A stretch of 64,000 bases of DNA, from assembly GCF_000275725.1 (NCBI RefSeq), contig NZ_AJTS01000049.1, positions 1 through 64,000 of the forward strand, given 5' to 3'. This stretch comes from Vreelandella stevensii S18214. GTDB taxonomy: Bacteria; Pseudomonadota; Gammaproteobacteria; Pseudomonadales; Halomonadaceae. The notes beneath the pieces are model-generated. The model worked only from the letters and a program-made list of their open reading frames with translations, ran no database searches and was not told where the DNA came from. Position numbers and translations under genes: made by a program. This document shows positions 26,325-38,171 of the stretch, in pieces; position 1 is the first letter of the stretch; each line of letters begins with the position of its first letter.

Positions 26325-27146
26325 TCAGGTGAGCGGGTAGCGCACCAGCCCCTCTTGTGCCGTCGAGGCAATCAGCTGCCCATCGCGGCGATAGATATGG
26401 CCTCGCGCCAGCCCTCTGGCACTGCCGCTCCAGGGAGAGTCGATGGCGTACAGCAGCCACTCGTCCAGCCGTGTATCTTCGTGCAGCCACAGCGCGTGGT
26501 CGAGGCTGGCGATGCGCAGCTTCGGGTCCGTGTACTTGATGCCGTGAGGGATCAACCCGGTGGTCAGCAGGTTGAAGTCCGACGCGTAGGAGAGCAGATG
26601 GCGATGCAGCGCGGGGTCGTCGGGCAGCGGGCCGCCCGCGAACCGGAACCATAGGCACTGCCCGGCAGGCGAGGCGCTGTCCGGATTGTTCTTCAGGTGC
26701 AGGAACTCGATGGGGTGGCCTGGGAAACGAGCATGTTTGGCGTCACCGCTCTCCAGCAGCGCTTCGGGTGTGGGCACGTCAGGCATGGCGCGCTGATGGC
26801 TGATGCTCTCTTCCGGGCTTTGAAACGAGGCGCTGCAGAAGAAGATGGGCCGTCCCTTTTGGATGGCGGTGACCCGGCGGGTGGTGAAACTGCCGCCGTC
26901 GCGAATGGTATCGACCTGATAGACCACCGGGCGATGGGGGTCACCGGGGCGCAGAAAGTAGCCGTGCTGGGAGTGAGGGCGACGCTCCTCGGGGACGGTG
27001 CGGGCGGCGGCGGCCAGCGCCTGGCCAAGTACCTGCCCTCCGTACAGCTGGGGAAACCCAAGGTCCTGGCTTTGGCCGCGAAACAGCGTCTCTTCCAGGG
27101 GTTCCAGCTCCAGCAAGCTAACCAGTGACTTCAGCGCATCGTTCAT
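26325..27146 (-). CDS. tesB: Acyl-CoA thioesterase II
   Basis: A 273-residue double hot-dog thioesterase hydrolysing medium to long acyl-CoA. QDLGFPQLYGGQVLGQALAAA in the first hot-dog and SLDHALWLHE with SPWSGSARGLARGHIYRRDGQ in the second match TesB (286 residues in E. coli). The start at 27146 is preferred because AAGGA lies 8 bases upstream and the N-terminus MNDALKSLVSLLELEPLEE fits; a longer frame starts at 27179. Confidence 0.93.
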   Translation of the reverse strand: MNDALKSLVSLLELEPLEETLFRGQSQDLGFPQLYGGQVLGQALAAAARTVPEERRPHSQHGYFLRPGDPHRPVVYQVDTIRDGGSFTTRRVTAIQKGRPIFFCSASFQSPEESISHQRAMPDVPTPEALLESGDAKHARFPGHPIEFLHLKNNPDSASPAGQCLWFRFAGGPLPDDPALHRHLLSYASDFNLLTTGLIPHGIKYTDPKLRIASLDHALWLHEDTRLDEWLLYAIDSPWSGSARGLARGHIYRRDGQLIASTAQEGLVRYPLT

Positions 27147-27252
27147 TCTCGGTATCCTTGGTGCTGTCTGCTTGATCACTGAGGAGGCCGCCCTCAGCGT
27201 TTGGCGATCACGCCATTGAAACGATCGTTTCGCTACCTTAACGGAGTTTGTC

Positions 27253-27708
27253 TTGATACGCAGCGATGAATTTTACATGCACCGCGCGCTGGACCAGGCG
27301 CACCTGGCGATGGCCGCCGGAGAGGTACCGGTGGGGGCCGTGGTGGTGGACGCCGAGGGGGAGATCGTCGGGGTGGGCCACAATGCGCCGCTGTCCAGCT
27401 GCGACCCCAGTGGCCATGCGGAAGTGCGTGCGCTGCGCGATGCCGGGCAGCGGCTGGGCAACTACCGTCTGGAGGGCTGTACGCTCTACGTGACCCTGGA
27501 GCCCTGCATGATGTGCACCGGTACCATGGTGCATGCCCGCATTCAGCGGCTGGTGTACGCTGCCGCCGAGCCACGGGCGGGAATGGTGGAGTCAAAGGCC
27601 AATCTGCTCGCCCAGCCTTGGTTCAATCACCATGTCGACGTCACCGGTGGGGTGCTGGCGGCGCAAGCCAGCAAGCTGCTCAAGCAGTTCTTTGCCGACA
27701 AGCGCTAG
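27253..27708 (+). CDS. tadA: tRNA-specific adenosine deaminase TadA
   Basis: A 151-residue zinc enzyme converting A34 to inosine in the anticodon of tRNA-Arg(ACG). The deaminase signature HAE (H55, E57) and PCMMC (C85, C88) are clear. The start is TTG at 27253, supported by ACGGAG 6 bases upstream and the family N-terminus; no ATG fits. It converges on mltF with 14 bases between them; the mltF/tadA/purL neighbourhood is conserved in gammaproteobacteria. Confidence 0.95.
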   Translation: MIRSDEFYMHRALDQAHLAMAAGEVPVGAVVVDAEGEIVGVGHNAPLSSCDPSGHAEVRALRDAGQRLGNYRLEGCTLYVTLEPCMMCTGTMVHARIQRLVYAAAEPRAGMVESKANLLAQPWFNHHVDVTGGVLAAQASKLLKQFFADKR

Positions 27709-27722
27709 CGCCGTCCCCGGTA

Positions 27723-29189
27723 TCACGGGGTGAGCGGCGGCACGATCTCGAACAGCAGCAGCGGCTCTTCACTGGCCGGTGTCTGCTCCAGTTGGAAAAA
27801 CTGCTGTCGACTGCGCTCCACGTATTCGATCATTTCGTAGTAGCGGCGAATGTTGCGCACGTAGATCACCGGCTCTCCGCCACGGGCGTACCCGTGGCGC
27901 GTCTGGCTATGCCACTCGCGCTGCTGCAGCAGCGGCAGCGCGGCACGCACGTCCTGCCACAGGTTGGGGTCGCCGCCGCGTCGTTCGGCAATGTTGCGGG
28001 CATCATAAAGGTGGCCAAGCCCCACGTTGTAAGCAGCCATGGCCATATAGAGGCGGTCTTCGCCGGTGATGCTGTCCGGTAAGCGGTCCTTGATGCTGCG
28101 CAGATAGCGGGCTCCGCCGTCGATGCTCTGGGCGGCATCGGTGCGGTCCGAAACGCCCATCTCGCTGGCCGTAGGGTTGGTCAGCATCATCAGGCCCCGC
28201 ACCCCCGTGGGGGAGACGGCGTTAGGGTCCCAGTGGGATTCCTGGTAGCCCACGGCGGCCAGCAGTTTCCAGTCGAACCCCGTGTCTCGGGCGGCCTGCT
28301 TGAAGAGCTCGGTGTAGCGGGGCAGGCGCTCATCCAGATGGTCCAGAAACGTGCGCGTGCCCACGTACTCCAGGTAATCGTCATGGCCAAAATAGCGGCT
28401 GATCAAACGGTCCAGGGTGCCGTTTTCACGCAGCTCCTGCAGGAACTGGTTGGCCGCCTCGAGTAGCCCCAGCCCGCGCCCGCTGGGCAGCGCCCAGACC
28501 AGCGAGAGGGGCTCGCCCAGATAAAAGCCGCGCTCGACATTGGGAAAGAACAGCCGGTTCAAACGAAACTGGTGATCGAAGATGATGGCCGCATCCAGGG
28601 TGCCGTTTTCTACCCTGGCCATCAATTCGGCCACTTCCAGTTCGTTGGACTCCTTCCAGCTCAGGCTGGGGTAGTCGCTTTGCAGGGCTTTCAGAGCACC
28701 GCTGGTGCCCGCTTCGCTCTGGGTGCCAATGGACAGGCCGACAAGATCTTCGGGTGCGTTGATGCCATAGAGGCCGCGCCGGTAGACCACCAGTGGCTGC
28801 ATCTCGATGATCGGACGGGTGTAGTGAATGCCGGGGGTATCGGCCATCAGCGGCAGCGACGCCGCCCCCAGGTCGCCCTGTTCGCGAACGGCAGGCAAGA
28901 CGCCATCCGGGTGGTGGCTGGCGTTCAGGTTGAGGCTGACCCCCAAGGCGTCTGCAAAACGGTGCATCAGTTCATATTCGAACCCGGTTGGCCCCTGGCG
29001 GCCTTCGTAGTAGGTGGTGGGGGTATTGCGGGTATGTACGGTGATGAAGTCTTTGGCCAGCACGCGGGTGAGGTGTTCGCCGTCAGGAAAGGTCGATGGG
29101 CGCGGGATCAAAACCAGCAACAAAGTCGCGATCATCGCGAAATATGCCCGATAAAAGGCGCTAAAATGTCGGCAAATCAATGTCGGCAT
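27723..29189 (-). CDS. mltF: Membrane-bound lytic murein transglycosylase F
   Basis: A 488-residue envelope enzyme cleaving peptidoglycan to 1,6-anhydromuropeptides. A hydrophobic N-terminal export segment (about 14-28) precedes a periplasmic solute-binding-like domain (about 45-270) and a C-terminal lysozyme-like domain. The catalytic glutamate is in [35 protein letters not shown] is a further family motif. No lipobox cysteine is obvious, so it may be held by an uncleaved N-terminal helix. It is divergent from purL. Confidence 0.93.
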   Translation of the reverse strand: MPTLICRHFSAFYRAYFAMIATLLLVLIPRPSTFPDGEHLTRVLAKDFITVHTRNTPTTYYEGRQGPTGFEYELMHRFADALGVSLNLNASHHPDGVLPAVREQGDLGAASLPLMADTPGIHYTRPIIEMQPLVVYRRGLYGINAPEDLVGLSIGTQSEAGTSGALKALQSDYPSLSWKESNELEVAELMARVENGTLDAAIIFDHQFRLNRLFFPNVERGFYLGEPLSLVWALPSGRGLGLLEAANQFLQELRENGTLDRLISRYFGHDDYLEYVGTRTFLDHLDERLPRYTELFKQAARDTGFDWKLLAAVGYQESHWDPNAVSPTGVRGLMMLTNPTASEMGVSDRTDAAQSIDGGARYLRSIKDRLPDSITGEDRLYMAMAAYNVGLGHLYDARNIAERRGGDPNLWQDVRAALPLLQQREWHSQTRHGYARGGEPVIYVRNIRRYYEMIEYVERSRQQFFQLEQTPASEEPLLLFEIVPPLTP

Positions 29190-29364
29190 GGTGTCTTGTC
29201 GGCGTGGGACGAGCTGCCACGATACCCAGCCTTTATCGCCGTGTCACCTTGTTGATTTCGTGTGGCCGCCGCTTTCCAGTATCATAGTGCGCAGTCCGTG
29301 TGTCGGTCGCTTAGCGGCCCGGTGATTTCCTGCTCGACTCTTCCTGCTTTAGAGGCTCCCAGAT

Positions 29365-32300
29365 ATGCTCGAACTTCGAGGCGCGCCCGCCCTTTCTGCC
29401 TTCCGTCATGAACGGCTGCTAACGGTGTTGCGTGAATGTGTTCCAGAGGTGGAAGCGCTATCCGCCCACTACGTCCACTTCATTGACCACCACGAAGAGC
29501 TCGATACCGCCTCCCAGGAACGGCTGGCCAGGCTGCTCGATTACGGCAGCCAAGCCGCCCAGGAACCCCTCGAACAAGCCCAGCGTTTTCTGGTGGTGCC
29601 GCGCCTGGGCACCCAGTCGCCCTGGTCTTCCAAAGCCACGGACATCGCCCATAACTGCGGGCTGAGCCAGATCCATCGCATCGAGCGCGGCGTCGACTAC
29701 CGCGTCGCATTGCGTGGCACGGCCACGGCAGAGCAGTGGGACGCCATCGGCGCACTGCTCCACGACCGCATGACCGAAAACGTGCTGGCCGACACGGCGG
29801 CGGCCAGCCAGCTGTTTGCCCACCACTCACCGGCACCGCTGGGCAGCGTGGATATTCTGGAGGGCGGGCGTGCCGCGCTGGAAGTCGCCAACCGGGAGCT
29901 GGGTCTGGCGCTGGCAGACGACGAGATCGACTATCTGGTGGCGGCCTTCGTCGAGCTGGGGCGCAACCCCAGCGACGTGGAGCTGATGATGTTTGCCCAG
30001 GCGAACTCGGAGCACTGCCGCCACAAAATCTTCAACGCGGACTGGATCATCGACGGCGAAGCCCAGCGCCATTCGCTGTTCAAGATGATCAAGAACACCT
30101 TTGCCACCTCACCGGATAACGTGCTGTCGGCCTACAGTGACAACGCGGCGGTGATCAAGGGCAGCCACGGCGGTCGCTTCTTTCCCACACCGCTGACCGG
30201 TGCAGAGGGTGAACGCGCTCACTACGATGCTCATCAGGAGCCCATCCATATCCTGATGAAGGTGGAAACCCACAACCACCCCACAGCGATTGCGCCTTTC
30301 CCGGGGGCGGCCACCGGCTCCGGCGGCGAGATTCGCGACGAAGGCGCCACCGGTATCGGCGGCAAGCCGAAGGCGGGCCTGGCGGGTTTCACCGTCTCCA
30401 ACCTGCGTATCCCCGAGTTCGTGCAGCCCTGGGAGGCCTTCGATTACGGCAAACCCGAGCGCATGCAGTCGGCGCTCAACATCATGCTGGAAGGCCCGAT
30501 TGGTGGCGCGGCCTTCAATAACGAGTTCGGCCGCCCCAACCTGACCGGCTACTTCCGCACCTACGAGCAGGATGCCCTCAGTGCCAATGGCATCGAGCGT
30601 CGCGGTTACCACAAGCCGATCATGATTGCCGGTGGATACGGCAATATTCGTGCCCAGCACGTCCAGAAAGGCGAGATTCCGGTGGGCGGCAAGCTGATCG
30701 TGATGGGCGGCCCGGCGATGCTGATCGGTCTGGGCGGCGGTGCCGCGTCCAGCATGGCGTCGGGGGAGTCGAGCGCCGACCTGGATTTCGCCTCGGTGCA
30801 GCGGGAAAACCCGGAAATCGAGCGCCGTGCCCAGGAAGTGATCGACCGCTGCTGGGCAATGGGTGAGAAAAACCCCATTCGCTTCATCCACGACGTGGGT
30901 GCCGGTGGCCTCTCCAATGCGTTGCCGGAGCTGGTCAAGGACGGCAACCGTGGCGGCCTGTTCGACCTGCGCGCGGTGCCCAACGCCGAGCCGGGCATGA
31001 GCCCGCTGGAAATCTGGTGCAACGAAGCCCAGGAGCGTTACGTGCTGGCCGTGGCCCCGGAAGACCTCGACACCTTCGATGCGCTGTGCAAACGCGAGCG
31101 CTGCCCCTATGCGGTGGTGGGCGAAGCTCAGGCAGAGCACCATCTGGAAGTGCGCGATGGCCACTTCGAAACCAAACCCGTCGATTTGCCCATGAGCGTG
31201 CTGTTCGGCAAGCCGCCGAAGATGACCCGCTCGTTCGAGCGCCAGACGCCCGAGCTTTCCGGCGTGATGCTCGACAACCTGGACCTGCGCGAAGCCATGG
31301 ACCGGGTGCTGCGTCTGCCCACGGTGGCCTCGAAAAGCTTTTTGATTACCATCGGCGACCGTTCGATCACAGGCCAGGTGGCTCGTGACCAGATGGTCGG
31401 CCCCTGGCAGGTGCCGGTCGCCGACGTGGCAGTGACCACCGCCAGCTTCGATACCCATGCCGGTGAAGCCATGGCCATGGGCGAGCGCCCGCCGGTGGCG
31501 CTGATCGATCCGGCTGCCAGCGCCCGTTTGGCGGTGGCAGAGGCGATTACCAATCTGGCCGCCGCGCCGATCGCCAAGCTCTCGGACATCAAGCTCTCCG
31601 CCAACTGGATGAGTGCTGCCGACCACCCTGGCGAAAACCAGGCGCTGTACGACGCCGTGCACGCGGTCGGTATGGAGCTGTGTCCGGCGCTGGGGATTGC
31701 CGTGCCGGTGGGCAAGGACTCCATGTCGATGCGTACCGCCTGGCAGGAGGGCGATGATGCCGAAGAGAAGAGCATCACCTCGCCGCTGTCGCTGGTGGTC
31801 ACTGGCTTTGCGCCGGTCACCGATGCGCTGGCCACGCTGACCCCGCAGATCAACCTCGAGCAGGATGAGTCGGACCTGATCCTGATCGACTTGGGCAACG
31901 GTCAGAACCGCCTGGGCGGCTCGGCGCTGGCCCAGGTGTATGGCCAGGTGGGCGACGAATGCCCCGACGTGGACGACCCGGAGGACCTGAAAGCGTTCTT
32001 CGAGGTCATTCAGGGCCTGAACCGGGATGGCAAGCTGCTGGCCTACCACGACCGCAGCGACGGTGGCCTGCTGGTCACGCTGCTGGAGATGGCCTTTGCA
32101 GGTCATGCCGGTCTTGAAATCAAGCTCGACTGGCTGATCGACGAGCCGGTGGAAGCCTTCAATGCGCTGTTTGCAGAAGAGCTGGGGGCGGTGATCCAGG
32201 TCAATCGCCAGCACACCGAAGAAGTGCTGACCCAGTTCGCCATGGCCGGTATCGAAACCTGCGGGGTGATTGCCCGCCCGCGTTACGACGATCAGGTGCG

Positions 32301-33291
32301 CGTGACGCTGTTCGAAGAGCCGCTGCTGGAAACCACCCGTCAGCTGACCCAGCGCACCTGGGCCGAGACCAGCTACCGGTTGCAGGCGCTGCGCGATAAC
32401 CCCGAATGCGCCAAGAACGAATTCGACAACCTGCTCGACGTGCGTGACCCCGGTCTCAGCGCGGCGCCGACCTTCGATGTCAATGACGACATCAGCGCGC
32501 CTTACGTCAACACTGCCAAGCCAGCGGTGGCCGTCCTGCGTGAGCAGGGGGTCAATGGCCAAGTGGAAATGGCCTGGGCCTTCCACAAGGCCGGGTTCGA
32601 TGCGGTGGATGTGCACATGAGCGACATCCTGGAAGGTCGTGTCTCGCTGGATACCTTCCAGGGCCTGGTGGCCTGTGGGGGCTTCTCCTATGGCGACGTG
32701 CTGGGGGCAGGCGGCGGCTGGGCCAAGTCGGTGCTGTTCAACGAACGCGCCCGCGAGCAGTTTGCGGCGTTCTTCACCCGGGACGACAGCTTCTCGCTGG
32801 GGGTGTGCAATGGCTGCCAGATGCTGTCGCAGCTCAAGACGCTGATCCCGGGCGCCGAAAACTGGCCCAGCTTCGTGCGCAACGAATCCGAGCAGTTCGA
32901 AGCCCGCGTGGCCATGGTGCGGGTAGAGAAAAGCCCCTCGATTCTGCTGGCCGGCATGGAAGGCTCGACGCTGCCCATCGCCGTGGCCCACGGCGAAGGG
33001 CGTGCCGAGTTCCGCGATACGGCGCACCTGCGCAGCATGCAGTCGAGCAGCCAAATTGCCCTGCGCTACATCGACAACTACGGTCAGGTCACCACTCGCT
33101 ATCCGGCCAACCCTAATGGTTCCCCGTCGGGTATCACGGGGCTGACCACGCCGGATGGCCGTGTGACCATCATGATGCCTCACCCGGAGCGGGTGACGCG
33201 GGCAGTGACCAACTCCTGGCGTCCGGCAGAGTGGACCGAGGACGGCGCCTGGCTGCGGCTGTTCCGCAATGCGCGGGTATGGCTGGGTTAA
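29365..33291 (+). CDS. purL: Phosphoribosylformylglycinamidine synthase
   Basis: A 1308-residue single-chain enzyme (E. coli 1295) making FGAM from FGAR, glutamine and ATP in purine synthesis. It has a PurS-like N-terminal domain, a linker, two AIR-synthase-like halves ([45 protein letters not shown]) and a C-terminal glutaminase domain with the nucleophile in [13 protein letters not shown] and the AHGEGR motif. AGAGG lies upstream of the ATG. Monocistronic; no obvious PurR operator was recognised in the leader. Confidence 0.98.
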   Translation: MLELRGAPALSAFRHERLLTVLRECVPEVEALSAHYVHFIDHHEELDTASQERLARLLDYGSQAAQEPLEQAQRFLVVPRLGTQSPWSSKATDIAHNCGLSQIHRIERGVDYRVALRGTATAEQWDAIGALLHDRMTENVLADTAAASQLFAHHSPAPLGSVDILEGGRAALEVANRELGLALADDEIDYLVAAFVELGRNPSDVELMMFAQANSEHCRHKIFNADWIIDGEAQRHSLFKMIKNTFATSPDNVLSAYSDNAAVIKGSHGGRFFPTPLTGAEGERAHYDAHQEPIHILMKVETHNHPTAIAPFPGAATGSGGEIRDEGATGIGGKPKAGLAGFTVSNLRIPEFVQPWEAFDYGKPERMQSALNIMLEGPIGGAAFNNEFGRPNLTGYFRTYEQDALSANGIERRGYHKPIMIAGGYGNIRAQHVQKGEIPVGGKLIVMGGPAMLIGLGGGAASSMASGESSADLDFASVQRENPEIERRAQEVIDRCWAMGEKNPIRFIHDVGAGGLSNALPELVKDGNRGGLFDLRAVPNAEPGMSPLEIWCNEAQERYVLAVAPEDLDTFDALCKRERCPYAVVGEAQAEHHLEVRDGHFETKPVDLPMSVLFGKPPKMTRSFERQTPELSGVMLDNLDLREAMDRVLRLPTVASKSFLITIGDRSITGQVARDQMVGPWQVPVADVAVTTASFDTHAGEAMAMGERPPVALIDPAASARLAVAEAITNLAAAPIAKLSDIKLSANWMSAADHPGENQALYDAVHAVGMELCPALGIAVPVGKDSMSMRTAWQEGDDAEEKSITSPLSLVVTGFAPVTDALATLTPQINLEQDESDLILIDLGNGQNRLGGSALAQVYGQVGDECPDVDDPEDLKAFFEVIQGLNRDGKLLAYHDRSDGGLLVTLLEMAFAGHAGLEIKLDWLIDEPVEAFNALFAEELGAVIQVNRQHTEEVLTQFAMAGIETCGVIARPRYDDQVRVTLFEEPLLETTRQLTQRTWAETSYRLQALRDNPECAKNEFDNLLDVRDPGLSAAPTFDVNDDISAPYVNTAKPAVAVLREQGVNGQVEMAWAFHKAGFDAVDVHMSDILEGRVSLDTFQGLVACGGFSYGDVLGAGGGWAKSVLFNERAREQFAAFFTRDDSFSLGVCNGCQMLSQLKTLIPGAENWPSFVRNESEQFEARVAMVRVEKSPSILLAGMEGSTLPIAVAHGEGRAEFRDTAHLRSMQSSSQIALRYIDNYGQVTTRYPANPNGSPSGITGLTTPDGRVTIMMPHPERVTRAVTNSWRPAEWTEDGAWLRLFRNARVWLG

Positions 33292-33321
33292 GCGACCTTA
33301 AACGGCAAGGCGATCCCTACC

Positions 33322-33348
33322 CTAACGGCGGCTTCTGGCCGCCGTTAG
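33322..33348. terminator. Hairpin downstream of purL
   Basis: CTAACGGCGGC and GCCGCCGTTAG pair perfectly around TTCTG, 30 bases after the purL stop and before the convergent zinc-ribbon gene. No T-run. Confidence 0.55.
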
Positions 33349-33389
33349 CGACTGTGCGTTCGATACCCATGGTTTGCTGTGAGACGCTA

Positions 33390-33617
33390 TCAGGATGCGC
33401 TGGCGGGCGGCTCCTCGGTGCTGGCCGGTGTGAGCCCCAGCCTGGATTCCAGCGTTTCGAGTTCCAGGCGATAACGCTCGACGAGATACTCGAAGCGTCC
33501 CAGGTCGTGGCCGCAATCCATGCAGAAAACATGTGCCGTATCGCGACGGGTGGCGGGCAAGCGCTTCTGGCGGCTACCGCATTTTGGGCATTCGAGGCTG
33601 AAATGTTGAGTTGCCAT
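33390..33617 (-). CDS. Small zinc-ribbon protein, unknown function
   Basis: A 75-residue protein with two CxxC knuckles (CPKC and CMDC) 24 residues apart, forming a likely zinc ribbon, followed by an acidic helical segment (EYLVERYRLELETLESRLGL) and a Pro/Ser-rich end. The start at 33617 is supported by AGAGG upstream; an in-frame ATG at 33635 is possible. It lies between convergent purL and the divergent radD. The single ribbon plus helix could bind nucleic acid or a protein partner, but there is no direct evidence. Confidence 0.75.
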   Translation of the reverse strand: MATQHFSLECPKCGSRQKRLPATRRDTAHVFCMDCGHDLGRFEYLVERYRLELETLESRLGLTPASTEEPPASAS

Positions 33618-33733
33618 GGTAAACCTCTTTCTCAAGCGACTGCGTAATGGAAGGAGTCGTCAGCGGGGAGCAATAGCCCCTCACTGCTCAGACGCGACGA
33701 AAGTCGCAATAGTTCAATAGCAGGCTAATTAAT

Positions 33734-35527
33734 TTGCCGATACCCAAAACACCCACGTCCTCCCCGCAGCTGCGCGCCTACCAGCAGGAAGCGGTCAAGC
33801 GGGTGGTTCACCACTTTCGCGCCACCAGCGACCCGGCGGTGGTCGTGCTGCCCACGGGCAGCGGCAAGTCGCTGGTGATTGCCGAGCTGGCGAGGCTGGC
33901 CCGTGGGCGGGTGCTGGTACTGGCCCACGTTCGCGAGCTGGTGGAGCAGAACCACGCCAAGTACCAGGCCTATGGTCTGGTAGCGGATATCTTCAGCGCC
34001 GGGTTGAAGCGCAAGGAGGCCAGTCGGCAGGTGGTGTTTGGCTCGGTGCAGTCGGTGGTGCGCAACCTGGCGCAGTTCAACGACGCCAGCTTCACGCTGC
34101 TGGTAATCGATGAGTGCCATCGGGTGTCGTTGGAGGAGGATTCCAGCTACCGCCAGGTGATCGACCATCTGCAGCGCCAAAACCCGCAGCTGAAGATTCT
34201 CGGCCTCACCGCTACGCCCTTTCGGCTGGGCCAAGGGTTTATCTACCACCGCCACTACCACGGTATGGTGCGCGGAGGAGAAGAGAGTTTCTTCACCGAC
34301 TGCGTGTTCGAACAGCCGCTGCGCCTGATGGTCAAGCAGGGTTTTCTGACTGCCCCTCGGCGGCTGGACATGGCCATTGAGGGGTACGACTTTTCGGCGC
34401 TTGCTCCCTCCTCTAGTGGGCTGTTTCGGGAAGAAGAGCTTAATCGGGTGGTGGCCGGAAGTCGCGCCACGCCGGGCATCATTGCCCAAGTGGTCGAGCA
34501 GGCGGCCGACTGCCAGGGCGTGATGATTTTTGCCGCGACGGTCGCCCACGCCGAAGAGATCATGGGGTATTTGCCTGCCGACCAATCCGCGCTGATCACC
34601 GGCGCGACGGTCTCCGCCGAGCGCACCGCGCTGATCGATGCGTTCAAGGCGCGCAAGCTCAAGTATCTGGTCAACGTGGCGGTATTGACCACCGGGTTCG
34701 ATGCCCCCCATGTGGATCTGATCGCGATCCTGCGCCCCACCGAGTCGGTGAGCCTCTATCAGCAGATCGTGGGGCGCGGACTGCGCCTCTCGCCGGGGAA
34801 GGAGGCGTGCCTGATCCTGGATTATGCGGGCAACCCCTGGGACCTCTATGCCCCTGAGGTAGGCGAGCCGCGTCCCGACAGCGATAGCGAGCCGGTGCAG
34901 GTCGAGTGCCCCGAGTGTGGGCATGCCAACCTGTTCTGGGGCAAGCGCGACGGCGAGCTGGTGATCGAGCATTTTGGCCGTCGCTGCCAGGGGCTGGTGG
35001 AGGACGGCGCCGGACGCCGTAGCCAGTGCACCTTTCGCTTTCGCTTCAAGGTCTGCGATGCGTGCGGGGCAGAGAACGATATCGCTGCCCGCCGCTGCCA
35101 TGGCTGCGAGAAGCTGCTGGTGGATGCCGATGACAAGCTCAAGGAGGCGCTGCGGCTCAAGGACGCCAAAGTGCTGAGGGTGAGCGGCATGCAGCTGGAG
35201 GCGACCACCAACGGGCGCGGCTTGCCGCGCCTCAAAGTGACCTACCATGACGAAGACGGTGCCAGCCTGAGCGAATGGTTTGCCCTGGAGACTGCCGCCC
35301 AGCGCCGCGCCTTTTATGCGGTCTTCTTGCGCAACCACCTGCGCGCGCCGGGCGTGCCGTGGCAGCCAGCAACGCCAGACGACGTGGTGGCTGCCCAGTC
35401 TCGCCTGCGCCATCCCGACTTTGTGGTGGGCAGAAAGGTAGGCCGCCACTTTCAAATCCGCGACAAGCTGTTCGACTATCAGGGCCGCTATCGTAAAGCC
35501 GTCGAGGCGGCCGAGATGCCGCATTGA
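33734..35527 (+). CDS. radD: RadD-like superfamily 2 helicase
   Basis: A 597-residue protein matching E. coli RadD (YejH, 586), an SF2 ATPase acting with RecA in double-strand break repair. Helicase core: [13 protein letters not shown] (Walker A), VIDECHR (DECH box), [10 protein letters not shown] (motif III) and [13 protein letters not shown] (motif VI). A C-terminal zinc region has CPEC, CDAC and CHGC. The reading frame begins with TTG at 33734, placed just before the conserved [13 protein letters not shown] segment; no good ribosome site is seen, so the start is uncertain. It stands between the zinc-ribbon gene and scpA. Confidence 0.88.
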   Translation: MPIPKTPTSSPQLRAYQQEAVKRVVHHFRATSDPAVVVLPTGSGKSLVIAELARLARGRVLVLAHVRELVEQNHAKYQAYGLVADIFSAGLKRKEASRQVVFGSVQSVVRNLAQFNDASFTLLVIDECHRVSLEEDSSYRQVIDHLQRQNPQLKILGLTATPFRLGQGFIYHRHYHGMVRGGEESFFTDCVFEQPLRLMVKQGFLTAPRRLDMAIEGYDFSALAPSSSGLFREEELNRVVAGSRATPGIIAQVVEQAADCQGVMIFAATVAHAEEIMGYLPADQSALITGATVSAERTALIDAFKARKLKYLVNVAVLTTGFDAPHVDLIAILRPTESVSLYQQIVGRGLRLSPGKEACLILDYAGNPWDLYAPEVGEPRPDSDSEPVQVECPECGHANLFWGKRDGELVIEHFGRRCQGLVEDGAGRRSQCTFRFRFKVCDACGAENDIAARRCHGCEKLLVDADDKLKEALRLKDAKVLRVSGMQLEATTNGRGLPRLKVTYHDEDGASLSEWFALETAAQRRAFYAVFLRNHLRAPGVPWQPATPDDVVAAQSRLRHPDFVVGRKVGRHFQIRDKLFDYQGRYRKAVEAAEMPH

Positions 35528-35575
35528 TGGAGCGCTGTTACACTGCCGTTTTCAACTGACAAGGACTCGACCCGC

Positions 35576-36520
35576 GTGAGCGAGACGCCCAGCGCCGTGC
35601 AGGATCAAGACGCGATGCCCTCTACGGTGGAGCCCACCGTAGAGGGCCTTGGGCGCCTGTTCGATGAGCCCATTACGCAGCTGCCGGAAGACCTCTATAT
35701 TCCCCCCGAGGCGCTACGGGTTTTCCTGGAAGCGTTCGAGGGGCCTTTGGATCTGCTGCTGTATCTGATTCGTCGGCAGAATCTCGACATTCTGCGTATC
35801 AACGTGGCGGTGATCACCCATCAGTACATCGAGTACGTGGAGATGATGAAGGCCATGGAGATCGAGCTGGCCGGCGAGTACCTGTTGATGGCGGCCATGC
35901 TGGCCGAGATAAAATCACGCACGCTGCTGCCGCGCCCCCCCAAGGCGGAAGGCGAGGAAGAAGAGGACCCCCGGGCGGAGCTGATACGCCGATTGCAGGA
36001 GTACGAGCGTCTCAAGGAGGCCGCTGAAGCGCTGGATGCCCTGCCCAGGGTGGGCCGGGACTGGTTCAGCGTGCAGGCGGGCCTGCCACCGCTGGAAACC
36101 CGCGTGATTCATCCCGATGTCGAGCTGGACGAACTGCTGGGCGCGCTGTCGGACATTCTCAAGCGGGCCGAGCTGGCTCAGGCCCACCAGATCAGTCGAG
36201 AGGTGCTCTCGACCCGGGAGCGCATGCTGAAGATCATGGAGCGCTTGCACGAAGATGGCACCCATGGGCGCTATACCCCCTTTGAAGCGCTGTTCTCCCT
36301 GGAGGAGGGGCGGGCAGGGGTCGTCGTGACGTTCATGGCCATTCTGGAGCTGGCCAAGGAGTCGATGATCGAAATCGTCCAGAACGCGCCGCTGTCGCCG
36401 ATCCATGTGCGTGCTCGGCAGGCGGCGCTGGCCGATGAGGACGAGGACCCCTTTGCGCGGGAAAGTGATGACCCTGCGGACGAAGAGTCTGCCTTCGAAC
36501 CTGACGAGGAGTCACGGTGA
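35576..36520 (+). CDS. scpA: Segregation and condensation protein ScpA
   Basis: A 314-residue kleisin linking SMC heads with ScpB during chromosome condensation. The family core runs from FEGPLDLLLYLIRRQNLDIL through YLLMAAMLAEIKSRTLLP to the C-terminal winged helix (FMAILELAKESMIEIVQ). About 45 acidic residues precede it and an Asp/Glu-rich tail follows (about 280-314). The start is GTG at 35576 with AAGGAC 9 bases upstream. It overlaps scpB by 4 bases (GTGA). Confidence 0.94.
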   Translation: MSETPSAVQDQDAMPSTVEPTVEGLGRLFDEPITQLPEDLYIPPEALRVFLEAFEGPLDLLLYLIRRQNLDILRINVAVITHQYIEYVEMMKAMEIELAGEYLLMAAMLAEIKSRTLLPRPPKAEGEEEEDPRAELIRRLQEYERLKEAAEALDALPRVGRDWFSVQAGLPPLETRVIHPDVELDELLGALSDILKRAELAQAHQISREVLSTRERMLKIMERLHEDGTHGRYTPFEALFSLEEGRAGVVVTFMAILELAKESMIEIVQNAPLSPIHVRARQAALADEDEDPFARESDDPADEESAFEPDEESR

Positions 36521-37305
36521 GAGACACCACGTTGGACGATATTGTCGAAGCCGCGCTGCTGGCGGCCGGAGAACCGCTGCCCGTGGAGCGGCTGGAGACG
36601 CTGTTTCTGGCGGATGAGTGCCCGTCTCGCAAGGCGCTGCGCGACGCCCTCGCGCGGTTGGCCCGGCGCCACGAGGACGGGGCGCTGGAACTGGTCGAAA
36701 CGGCCTCGGGCTTTCAGCTGCGCATTCGCCCGCGGCTGTCGCACTGGGTGTCGCGGCTGTGGGATGAGCGCCCCCAGCGCTACTCCCGTGCCTTGCTGGA
36801 AACCCTGGCGCTGATTGCCTACCGTCAGCCGGTGACCCGGGGCGATATCGAAGAAGTGCGGGGCGTCAGCGTCAGCAGCTCGATCATTCGCACGCTGATG
36901 GAGCGGGGCTGGGTACGCATCGTCGGGCACCGCGACGTGCCGGGGCGTCCCGCCGTGTATGCCACGACGCGCAGCTTTCTGGATGACTTCGGGCTCAAGA
37001 CGCTGGATGCCTTGCCGCCCATGCACACGCTGGTGGCCGCCGACGAAGCAGCATTGGCTGAGGAACCGCCCGCTGCGACGCATGTCGCACTGGACGAAGC
37101 CGTCGAAACCGTGCAGGATGCGCCACCCCAGCAAGATCAGAACACGTCGGCAGCGAGTGCCGACCCCCACGCCGAGACGGCGTTAACCCAGCCGCTGAGC
37201 TTTGCCGATCTGGAGGCACGGCTTGCGGCACGTGCCCAGCGTCGAGATGAGGACGCGGGCACGCAGACCAACGATGTGAGGTCAGACGACCATGAGTCAG
37301 AGTAA
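36517..37305 (+). CDS. scpB: Segregation and condensation protein ScpB
   Basis: A 262-residue partner of ScpA and SMC (or MksB-type) proteins. Two winged-helix domains (about 5-165) contain [37 protein letters not shown] and [18 protein letters not shown]. The C-terminal 90 residues are acidic and low-complexity. It starts at GTG 36517, with GAGGAG upstream, overlapping the scpA stop, and its end overlaps the rluB start by 14 bases, so the three genes are coupled. Confidence 0.94.
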   Translation: MRDTTLDDIVEAALLAAGEPLPVERLETLFLADECPSRKALRDALARLARRHEDGALELVETASGFQLRIRPRLSHWVSRLWDERPQRYSRALLETLALIAYRQPVTRGDIEEVRGVSVSSSIIRTLMERGWVRIVGHRDVPGRPAVYATTRSFLDDFGLKTLDALPPMHTLVAADEAALAEEPPAATHVALDEAVETVQDAPPQQDQNTSAASADPHAETALTQPLSFADLEARLAARAQRRDEDAGTQTNDVRSDDHESE

Positions 37306-38161
37306 CAACACCACGCCGCCCACCAGCGAAAAACTGCAGAAAGTGCTGGCCCGTGCGGGCCTTGGCTCCCGCCGTGAAATGGAAACCGCGATTGCCGATG
37401 GCCGGGTGAAGGTGAACAGCCAGGTGGCCAAGCTGGGTGACCGCGTGGAAGCCCGCGACAAGGTCAGCTTCGATGACCGCCCGGTCACGCTGCGCCCGGA
37501 AGAAGAAGTGCCGCGTCGGGTCATCATGTACAACAAGCCGGAAGGCGAGCTGTGTACCCGCAAGGACCCGGAAGGCCGTCGCACGGTCTTCGAGCGTCTG
37601 CCGCGCCTGAAAGGCGAGCGCTGGATTGCCATCGGGCGGCTGGATATCAATACCAGCGGCCTGCTGCTGTTCACCACCGACGGTGAACTGGCCAATCGCT
37701 TGATGCACCCCTCCACCCAGGTGGAGCGTGAGTACGCGGTACGGGTCATGGGCGACGTCAAGCGAGAGCATATCGTCGCCATGGTGGATGGCGTCATGCT
37801 GGAAGACGGCCCCGCCCGTTTCACCGACGTGCAGGAGTTTGGTGGTGAAGGCATCAACACCTGGTTCCACGTGGTGATTCTGGAAGGCCGCAACCGCGAA
37901 GTGCGCCGCTTGTGGGAGTCCCAGGGGCTCACCGTCAGCCGCCTGAAGCGCGTGCGCTACGGTAATATCTTCCTCGACAAGCGTGCCAAGGCGGGCGAGT
38001 GGGTAGAGCTTTCCCAGGACGAAGTCGACGATCTGGCGACCCTGGCCCACCTGGAAACCCGCAAGGTGCCCGAGCTGACGCCGGACGAGAAAAACCGCTG
38101 GAGTCGCGACAAGCACAAGCGTCGCCCGGTTCAGGCCATGCGCAAGCCCAAGCGTCGTTAA
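37292..38161 (+). CDS. rluB: 23S rRNA pseudouridine synthase RluB
   Basis: A 289-residue enzyme isomerising U2605 of 23S rRNA. An N-terminal S4 RNA-binding domain ([19 protein letters not shown]) precedes the RsuA/RluB-type catalytic domain with the catalytic aspartate in [16 protein letters not shown] and the family motif [19 protein letters not shown]. The tail is basic ([16 protein letters not shown]). GAGG precedes ATG 37292. Last gene of scpA-scpB-rluB; a strong terminator follows. Confidence 0.95.
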   Translation: MSQSNNTTPPTSEKLQKVLARAGLGSRREMETAIADGRVKVNSQVAKLGDRVEARDKVSFDDRPVTLRPEEEVPRRVIMYNKPEGELCTRKDPEGRRTVFERLPRLKGERWIAIGRLDINTSGLLLFTTDGELANRLMHPSTQVEREYAVRVMGDVKREHIVAMVDGVMLEDGPARFTDVQEFGGEGINTWFHVVILEGRNREVRRLWESQGLTVSRLKRVRYGNIFLDKRAKAGEWVELSQDEVDDLATLAHLETRKVPELTPDEKNRWSRDKHKRRPVQAMRKPKRR

Positions 38162-38171
38162 GCGATGCTCG

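Noticed and set aside
30109-33183. 1024-codon open frame antisense to purL
   Set aside because: It mirrors the purL coding frame in GC-rich DNA, is rich in His, Arg and Gln, and has no domain motif. PurL motifs are complete on the other strand.
33725-35524. 599-codon open frame antisense to radD
   Set aside because: Complementary shadow of the helicase gene; no recognisable motif.
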